From CAZUQA01 sp964622375 (lineage in GTDB: Bacteria > Bacillota_I > Bacilli_A > Erysipelotrichales > Erysipelotrichaceae), in contig CAZUQA010000141.1 of the NCBI GenBank assembly GCA_964622375.1, positions 1-6,066 of the forward strand: a stretch of DNA of 6,066 bases. The letters are read 5' to 3'. A model generated the notes under the pieces. That model made no database searches. It had not been told where the DNA came from and worked only from the letters and a program-made list of their open reading frames with translations. A program made the position numbers and the translations under genes. Below are positions 1 through 3,644 of this stretch, piece by piece. Each line of letters opens with the position of its first letter. Positions within the stretch are counted from its first letter, which is position 1.

Positions 1-21
1 TTACTTTCAGTAAAGTCATTA

Positions 22-50
22 TTGAAATCTTGGTAATAATGTGTTAGCAT
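22..50 (+). promoter_or_regulatory. Candidate promoter of the tRNA-Trp gene
   Basis: A -35-like TTGAAA (22-27) is followed after 17 bases by TAGCAT (45-50), which carries an extended -10 dinucleotide TG at 42-43. Transcription would begin near 57, about ten bases before the mature tRNA, which is a normal short leader. The -10 is not a perfect match, and the gene could instead be read from further upstream, outside the window. Confidence 0.45.
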
Positions 51-66
51 AAAAAAGCCAGATTTT

Positions 67-140
67 AGGGGTATAGTTCAATGGTAGAGCACCGGTCTCC
101 AAAACCGATAATGCGGGTTCAACTCCTGCTACCCCTGCCA
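67..140 (+). tRNA. tRNA-Trp (anticodon CCA)
   Basis: This folds as a full cloverleaf. The acceptor stem pairs 67-73 with 130-136 over seven base pairs, followed by discriminator G137 and an encoded CCA tail at 138-140. The D stem pairs 76-79 with 87-90. The anticodon loop is 97-103, with anticodon CCA at 99-101 reading UGG, so the tRNA carries tryptophan. The T arm pairs 113-117 with 125-129 around the loop TTCAACT. The variable region is short, as in a class I tRNA. The only oddity is at the top of the anticodon stem, where C92 faces A108 (standard positions 27 and 43) and leaves four standard pairs. No other tRNA is visible next to it, so it appears to be a single gene rather than part of a cluster, although the window starts only 66 bases upstream. 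Confidence 0.96.
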
Positions 141-438
141 ATACCTAAGTCTTGAACCCTTCTCAGAATGGCTGTAAATAGCTTCTGATAAAGGTTAGAA
201 AATCTCCGCAGTATTATATATCCACATTCTAAATCATTTCATCATGTTCGTATATATTTATTTGAAAATGATTTTTGTTTGATTTATTCCTTTGTTTTAG
301 CTGGTTTTCACTCCACTTATGGATTTTACTCTTTCATTTTTTTCTGCGGCTTCCAGACTGGAATTCACCTTTTCAAATTACACATAACTTTCGTCTCAAT
401 TTTAAGAGTCAGAAAGGATGGTTAAACCAACTTGACGC
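141..438. other. Intergenic region without a convincing gene
   Basis: This stretch separates the tRNA from the convergent membrane-protein gene. Besides the hairpin at 155-196 it holds a perfect 9-base inverted repeat, AAATCATTT at 231-239 and AAATGATTT at 266-274, with a 26-base spacer and T-rich sequence after it on the + strand. That could be a weak terminator for tRNA transcription, but the stem is nearly all A-T. An open frame crossing 275-538 on the + strand begins with TTG, has no ribosome binding site and runs into the membrane-protein gene, so it is not called. No terminator for the - strand gene was found here. Confidence 0.5.
155..196 (+). other. Imperfect hairpin downstream of tRNA-Trp
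   Basis: Four short helices stack into one arm: AACC 155-158 with GGTT 193-196, TT 160-161 with AA 191-192, TCAGAA 163-168 with TTCTGA 183-188, and GCT 171-173 with AGC 180-182, closing a six-base loop. There is no T tract after it, so it does not look like a standard intrinsic terminator. It may be a processing or stability structure at the end of the tRNA transcript, or chance. Confidence 0.3.
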
Positions 439-897
439 TTATTTCATAATTGAGTTTTTCTTGTACCCCCTTCTTATAATAATACCCAAATATAATAAAA
501 GTGATGGTATGCTTGCTGTTATTAAGCCTAAAAAATAGTAGATGCTCATCCACTCATTGAAACTTGAAAATACATTGAAACGTGATAATAACACGCCTAG
601 AATTACTGCTAAATGATTGAAGAAGGAACTAATAAAATAGAACACATTCTCGTCTGTACTTGCCATGCTAACATATCGCATAACCAAAAGTAAAACGGTT
701 GTTGAAGATGTTGACAATAATCCAAATTTTATATGCGGATTCATGAAGAGAAATCCTAACAGAACATAAATTGCACAAACAATTATAAGAACAATTGATA
801 ACCCAAATGCTCCCAATCCCATATAAAACTCCATAAATAATACTAAACAAGCTATACCACACTGAATAACTAATGCCTTAAGATTGTTTTTTAGCAT
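439..897 (-). CDS. Small multi-pass membrane protein, unknown function
   Basis: The 152-residue product is strongly hydrophobic and almost certainly an integral membrane protein. About five membrane segments can be picked out, near residues 7-23, 28-51, 57-76, 84-103 and 118-141. A polar loop with the acidic stretch STDEN lies at 80-84, and the tail is basic (RRGYKK at 142-147). The positive C-terminal end suggests that it faces the cytoplasm. The ATG at 897 is supported by a Shine-Dalgarno sequence AAAGGGG (903-909 on the - strand) five bases upstream. I do not recognise the family; the length and layout fit many small uncharacterised membrane proteins. No neighbour on the same strand is close enough to suggest an operon. 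Its 3' end faces the tRNA gene. The reading frame is convincing because of its length, ribosome binding site and membrane pattern; the function is unknown. Confidence 0.75.
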   Translation of the reverse strand: MLKNNLKALVIQCGIACLVLFMEFYMGLGAFGLSIVLIIVCAIYVLLGFLFMNPHIKFGLLSTSSTTVLLLVMRYVSMASTDENVFYFISSFFNHLAVILGVLLSRFNVFSSFNEWMSIYYFLGLITASIPSLLLYLGIIIRRGYKKNSIMK

Positions 898-936
898 ACA
901 TTCCCCTTTACTTTCTTTTCATACACTCAAGTTTGT

Positions 937-1208
937 TTAGTCATTTATAAGAGCATGTAATTTTCTATCTATTATCGCTGTCAATACCCTATAGTTTTCA
1001 TGAAACTTCCTATTTCTCTCAAAGTCATGCTCATTGTTTTGTTGTATCGTATTCTTCCCTTTTTTGCAGTGGTATGGCTACAGCAGACAACAGATCTCAT
1101 TTTCATTCACCTTTGTTTAGGTATTTCAAGAACTGGTTTACTTCCAGCGCGTATAAGTAGTACCTAGCCATTTGTAATTACAATAGCGGCATTAGCAACT
1201 ATTGCCAT
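937..1208 (-). pseudogene. Possible decayed NUDIX-like gene remnant
   Basis: Reading the - strand downward from an ATG at 1208 gives AIVANAAIVITNG, a TAG stop, then VLLIRAGSKPVLEIPKQR and a TGA (frame 1107-1208). The hydrophobic strand, the VLLIR strand and the PVLEIP stretch resemble the start of NUDIX domains, where a strand like this precedes the G-x5-E box. A second frame (1031-1096) reads DLLSAVAIPLQKREEYD, which recalls the acidic helix of the box but lacks the REUxEE signature. A third frame (937-1077) stays open for 46 codons and ends at TAA, with no start codon. None has a usable start and ribosome binding site together. This could be a frameshifted, stop-ridden gene or coincidence in AT-rich sequence; it is inference by eye only. 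Confidence 0.2.
956..984 (-). promoter_or_regulatory. Weak candidate promoter for the membrane-protein gene
   Basis: On the - strand a perfect TTGACA (979-984) is followed after 17 bases by ATTACA (956-961), a poor -10. An alternative -10, TTACAT, sits one base further on. The -35 is convincing and the -10 is not. The 5' leader to the ATG at 897 would be about 50 bases. Confidence 0.3.
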
Positions 1209-1368
1209 GGAAATCCTGCATAGTACGCAGTTTTATCCTTGAGATTATCTGAACTATCACTGAAACACTAACCATTTATTGCTCTGGGCAAAAACAACTT
1301 CTATCTACCAATCATTAAATATCTCTTTGCCTGAACTAATATTACCCCTATTATTACTTCCTTAACAA

Positions 1369-1887
1369 CTATTCAATTATTACATTTTCAACCACTTTTT
1401 CAAAGTCCGTCTCAATCAAAAAATCACCATGCGCTATCATAGAGCGGATAGTTTCAGCACTTGCCCATTTAGCATCACAGGTTTCTCCCGGTTGCAAAAC
1501 AATATCAGTTATGAGACATTCATGAGAAAACATCCAGACATCTATTAGGCAAGAACCACCCGGCGGATGTTGGTTTTCTTTGGTAATTCTTGTAAACAAA
1601 CGGCCTTTGTTGTCATCCAGCCTAAGTCCTAATTCTTCTTTAGCTTCGCGCAATGCCGCAGCTAGACTGTCCTCCCCGGCAATAGCAGCACCGCCGCAAG
1701 TTTCCCAAATGCCCGGATTTGTCGCCTTTAGGGGTGAGCGTTTTGCGATTAACCACTCGCCTTTATGATTAACTATCCAAACACTGACTGATAAGTGATA
1801 TTCCCCCGTAAACATGGCTTGTCCGCGCTGTATGCTACGTCCGGTTTTATTCCCGTTGTTGTCATATAGCTCCCAAAGTTCACTCAT
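1369..1887 (-). CDS. NUDIX hydrolase, IDI/YfcD-like
   Basis: The 172-residue protein carries a complete NUDIX box, G-x5-E-x7-RE-U-x-EE-x-G-U. It runs from G66 through E72 and R80-E81 to E84-E85-L86-G87-L88; the glutamates bind the divalent metals that drive pyrophosphate-bond hydrolysis. The N-terminus (ELWELYDNNGNKTGR) and the layout resemble the group related to isopentenyl-diphosphate isomerase and E. coli YfcD, but I see no proof of isomerase activity. The substrate is unknown, probably a nucleoside diphosphate derivative or a similar diphosphate compound; the protein is cytosolic, with no signal peptide. The ATG at 1887 has a modest Shine-Dalgarno GGAAG (1892-1896) four bases away. It lies 112 bases downstream of the NERD gene on the same strand, so co-transcription is possible, and its start overlaps by ATGA the end of a short open frame. 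The family is certain; the substrate is not. Confidence 0.93.
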   Translation of the reverse strand: MSELWELYDNNGNKTGRSIQRGQAMFTGEYHLSVSVWIVNHKGEWLIAKRSPLKATNPGIWETCGGAAIAGEDSLAAALREAKEELGLRLDDNKGRLFTRITKENQHPPGGSCLIDVWMFSHECLITDIVLQPGETCDAKWASAETIRSMIAHGDFLIETDFEKVVENVIIE

Positions 1888-2024
1888 TTTACTTCCATCG
1901 CCAAAACTCTGCTTGCTTCAATGATTGAGTAGTCTTTCTCGCATGCTTTATAACTTAATTCCTCTTTTTTCAAATTGTGTTGTATTCCCTTCTTTGAGCC
2001 TACTTCGCCAGTGTTTTTGGTATT
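1884..2024 (-). other. Possible short coding remnant overlapping the NUDIX start
   Basis: On the - strand a frame is open from just after a TAG at 2025-2027 to a TGA at 1884-1886, which shares ATGA with the NUDIX start codon. The last 29 codons, from a TTG at 1973, read as a plausible charged helix (KKEELSYKACEKDY, then SIIEASRVLAMEVK). There is no ATG at the left end, and the nearest purine-rich stretch (AAGAAGGG) lies too far from the TTG. It could be the 3' end of a lost upstream gene that was once coupled to NUDIX, a small peptide gene, or chance. A candidate promoter at 1947-1973 competes with the coding reading. Confidence 0.2.
1947..1973 (-). promoter_or_regulatory. Candidate promoter for the NUDIX gene
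   Basis: On the - strand TTGAAA (1968-1973) is followed by TATAAA (1947-1952). The spacer is 15 bases, or 16 if the -35 is taken as TTTGAA, both shorter than ideal. A start near 1940 would give a leader of about 50 bases. If used, the NUDIX gene would be independent of NERD. Confidence 0.3.
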
Positions 2025-2722
2025 CTATCAATATGAAGTTGTTTATCTTTATTTGATTTGTTGGTATAGCGTTTGAGTAAGGAATAAAACCTAGCGATTT
2101 GATCATTACTATAAATCATCCGGTTCGCATCATTCATCAAAGTTTTTCTGAGATCGTTTCTTTTTATAACTACGGCATTATTGAGTGTCAGTTTCTTTAA
2201 TTCACATCTTTCACTAAAAACGATAATCGATTTCAATTCAACATTCTTCAGAATTCTAGCTAAGTATTTCTTATGCCTCTGATTTTGCCAGATCGGGTTA
2301 GCAAATTTGTTCTTTCTTTTATAAAGGACACTGGTCCAAGTTTTAGCATCTTCATTGCCGAAAATCCAGCCACTGTAATTTTTGCTTTCTAAAACATAGA
2401 TACCAAATGGACAAAGATAGATAAGGTCAATCTCGGTTGTCCCCTCTTCTGTGGGTATATAAAGGTTGGTTAGTATTTTCCCATAGTATGGCAATTTCTC
2501 TAACTCCATAAAAGTTAGTCCTTCGCCGGTATACCCCCGATCAAACAAAAACATCAATAAACCGACAGCACTTTCCTGGCGATAAGCAGATTTGTAGTAT
2601 TTCCCAACAAACGGCAGATAGTTGACGATAAAAACTAAACCGCTGATAACAAAGCCGACAACAACGGTCGTAATGAGTTCCGGTCCCAGTTCCCTTACTA
2701 AAGCATCAATTACATTTTTCAT
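2000..2722 (-). CDS. Membrane-anchored NERD-domain (nuclease-related) protein
   Basis: The 240-residue product has one membrane segment near the N-terminus (about residues 12-34, ending in GLVFIVNYLPF), then a NERD domain from about 64 to 170. The NERD core fits a PD-(D/E)xK-like fold: TGEG at 65-68, E97-I-D99 in TTEIDLIYL, and E112-S-K114 in VLESKNYSGW, with D99, E112 and K114 as the probable active-site set. NPIWQNQRH at 142-150 is also typical of the family. The C-terminal tail (from 215) is basic and polar. NERD proteins are predicted to act on nucleic acid, but few have been tested, so nuclease activity is inferred. I chose the ATG at 2722, because GGAG (2730-2733) is seven bases from it; the GTG just upstream at 2725 is only four bases away. 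It is divergent from the GyrI-like gene and upstream of NUDIX. Confidence 0.88.
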   Translation of the reverse strand: MKNVIDALVRELGPELITTVVVGFVISGLVFIVNYLPFVGKYYKSAYRQESAVGLLMFLFDRGYTGEGLTFMELEKLPYYGKILTNLYIPTEEGTTEIDLIYLCPFGIYVLESKNYSGWIFGNEDAKTWTSVLYKRKNKFANPIWQNQRHKKYLARILKNVELKSIIVFSERCELKKLTLNNAVVIKRNDLRKTLMNDANRMIYSNDQIARFYSLLKRYTNKSNKDKQLHIDRIPKTLAK

Positions 2723-2763
2723 CACTAGTCTCCTATAATATCAACTTTCTGCTCGCTACCAAG

Positions 2764-2791
2764 ATTATAACGCATAATTGCATCTAAAGAA
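2764..2791 (-). promoter_or_regulatory. Candidate promoter of the NERD gene
   Basis: On the - strand a perfect TATAAT -10 (2764-2769) has a weak TTCTTT -35 (2786-2791) 16 bases upstream. Transcription would start near 2757, giving a leader of about 35 bases. The -35 is poor, which fits a promoter that needs help from an activator, but that is inference. The 10-base inverted repeat begins about 12 bases upstream of it. Confidence 0.5.
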
Positions 2792-2803
2792 GAATTTGAC
2801 GAA

Positions 2804-2858
2804 GTTTGAAAACCGGTTTACAACTATTCACAAAATGTTTTCAAACCATGTTGTTTGA
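2804..2858. promoter_or_regulatory. Inverted-repeat cluster, possible operator between divergent promoters
   Basis: GTTTGAAAAC (2804-2813) and GTTTTCAAAC (2837-2846) are perfect reverse complements separated by 23 bases. The right arm overlaps a second inverted repeat, TCAAAC (2841-2846) with GTTTGA (2853-2858), separated by six bases. The half-site GTTTGA therefore occurs three times in alternating orientation. There is no T tract, so this is not a terminator. Its place between two opposing promoters suggests binding by a dimeric regulator of the NERD gene, the GyrI-like gene, or both. No regulator gene with a DNA-binding domain is visible in the window. Confidence 0.4.
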
Positions 2859-2859
2859 A

Positions 2860-2887
2860 TACAGCCCAAGCTTCCTTAATGGCTGTA
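2860..2887 (+). repeat. 7-base inverted repeat at the GyrI-like promoter
   Basis: TACAGCC (2860-2866) pairs perfectly with GGCTGTA (2881-2887) across 14 bases. The right arm overlaps the -35 side of the promoter at 2876-2905, so a protein bound here would compete with RNA polymerase. It may also be chance. Confidence 0.3.
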
Positions 2888-2905
2888 AACTATGTGTGGT
2901 AAAAT
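2876..2905 (+). promoter_or_regulatory. Candidate promoter of the GyrI-like gene
   Basis: TAAAAT (2900-2905) is preceded by TGG (2897-2899), making an extended -10. The -35 (TTAATG at 2876-2881, 18 bases away) is weak, which extended -10 promoters tolerate. The ten bases GTGGTAAAAT are identical to the -10 region of the surface-protein gene on the other strand (5936-5945). Transcription would start near 2912. Confidence 0.5.
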
Positions 2906-2925
2906 AGTACTAGTATGCAAAAGAG

Positions 2926-2934
2926 AAAAGGAGG
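2926..2934 (+). promoter_or_regulatory. Ribosome binding site deciding the GyrI-like start
   Basis: AAAAGGAGG is a near-perfect Shine-Dalgarno sequence. It lies four bases before the ATG at 2939, slightly close but strong. It falls inside the frame that begins at an earlier ATG at 2915, which has no such site and sits only a few bases past the predicted transcription start. The 2939 start is therefore preferred. Confidence 0.75.
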
Positions 2935-2938
2935 CCCC

Positions 2939-3571
2939 ATGGATAAAATTGATTATAAAAAAGATTTCAAAGACCTATATTTACCTAAGAACCAAGCCAT
3001 GATTATCGAAGTACCAAAAATGAAATTTATTGTGGTAGAAGGCAAAGGCAATCCCAATATCTCTATAGAGTATAAAAATGCCCTGGAGCTGCTTTATGGA
3101 CTATCCTATACCCTTAAAATGAGTAAGAAAGGCAACTACCAAATTCCGCATTACTGTGAGTATACGGTTTTTCCTTTGGAAGGTTTGTGGTGGACTGCCG
3201 CTGGCCAGTTTGATTTAAAAGCCAAAGAGAAATTATCTTGGTATGCCATGATCAGACAACCTGACTTTATCACTGAAGAAAACTACCGTTGGGCTTTACA
3301 ACAATACACTAAAAAGAAAGGACCGCGCGATTTCTCTTCTGTTGCTTTTTGGGAATTCGCTGAAGGTTTATGCGTGCAAATGCTGCATCTTGGAAGTTAT
3401 GACGATGAGCCAAAGTCTTTTGATACTATGGCAAAATTTGTGACAGAAAAGGGTTATGAAAAAAACGCCGACAATAAATGGCATCACCATGAAATCTACT
3501 TAAGTGACCCCAGAAAAGTTAGCCCGGAAAACAACAAGACCGTATTACGTTATAGTATTAAAAAACGATAA
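2939..3571 (+). CDS. GyrI-like small-molecule-binding domain protein
   Basis: The 210-residue protein is a stand-alone GyrI-like (effector-binding) domain with no helix-turn-helix, signal peptide or membrane segment, so it is cytosolic. The start (MDKIDYKKDFKDLY) and the later motifs EGLWW (81-85), WYAMIRQPDF (101-110), FWEFAEGLCVQMLHLGSYDD (137-156) and HEIYLSDPR (184-192) are those I recognise from this family. The length fits. GyrI-like domains bind small aromatic or drug-like molecules; some stand-alone members, including one from Listeria, have been reported to hydrolyse cyclopropane-bearing DNA-alkylating natural products. Whether this copy is an enzyme, a drug-sequestering protein or something else cannot be read from the sequence. 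It is divergent from the NERD gene across a 216-base control region and ends at the shared terminator at 3611-3636. Confidence 0.88.
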   Translation: MDKIDYKKDFKDLYLPKNQAMIIEVPKMKFIVVEGKGNPNISIEYKNALELLYGLSYTLKMSKKGNYQIPHYCEYTVFPLEGLWWTAAGQFDLKAKEKLSWYAMIRQPDFITEENYRWALQQYTKKKGPRDFSSVAFWEFAEGLCVQMLHLGSYDDEPKSFDTMAKFVTEKGYEKNADNKWHHHEIYLSDPRKVSPENNKTVLRYSIKKR

Positions 3572-3610
3572 GAGAAATCTTTGCTTTATTGCTGCACCAA
3601 ATATTCCAAT

Positions 3611-3636
3611 TTAAAACGCTCGGCTGAGCGTTTTAA
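3611..3636. terminator. Bidirectional intrinsic terminator
   Basis: An 11-base-pair perfect stem joins 3611-3621 and 3626-3636 around the loop GGCT. The outer part is A/T (TTAAAA and TTTTAA) and the inner part is CGCTC with GAGCG, so each strand has a GC-rich stem followed by a run of T. It lies 40 bases past the GyrI-like stop and 9 bases past the stop of the surface-protein gene, which converge here, and it should end both transcripts. Confidence 0.88.
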
Positions 3637-3644
3637 TAAAAGAA

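Larger units (their letters stand above)
898..1368. other. 471-base intergenic region with only broken frames
   Basis: No intact gene is visible between the membrane-protein gene and the NUDIX gene. The left part carries the Shine-Dalgarno and candidate promoter of the membrane-protein gene. The rest contains several short - strand open frames interrupted by stops and frame changes (see the possible pseudogene at 937-1208). I saw no T-tracted hairpin that would end NUDIX transcription just below 1369, and no tRNA-like or riboswitch-like fold. Confidence 0.5.

Noticed and set aside
275..538. Open frame of 87 codons on the + strand with a hydrophobic start
   Set aside because: It begins with TTG, has no ribosome binding site, and its 3' part lies antisense to the better supported membrane-protein gene. 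Its hydrophobic look comes from T-rich sequence.
981..1106. A 41-residue - strand frame starting at ATG 1106 after AAAGGTG
   Set aside because: The purine-rich stretch is next to the ATG rather than spaced from it, the composition is unlike a membrane or DNA-binding peptide, and the same bases make equally plausible short peptides in the other two frames.
167..2889. 12-base direct repeat AATGGCTGTAAA at 167-178 and 2878-2889
   Set aside because: About one such 12-base match is expected by chance in a window of this size, and the two copies sit in unrelated contexts.
2915..2938. Earlier ATG for the GyrI-like gene
   Set aside because: It has no ribosome binding site, the added residues include the Shine-Dalgarno sequence itself, and the family normally begins at MDKIDYKK.
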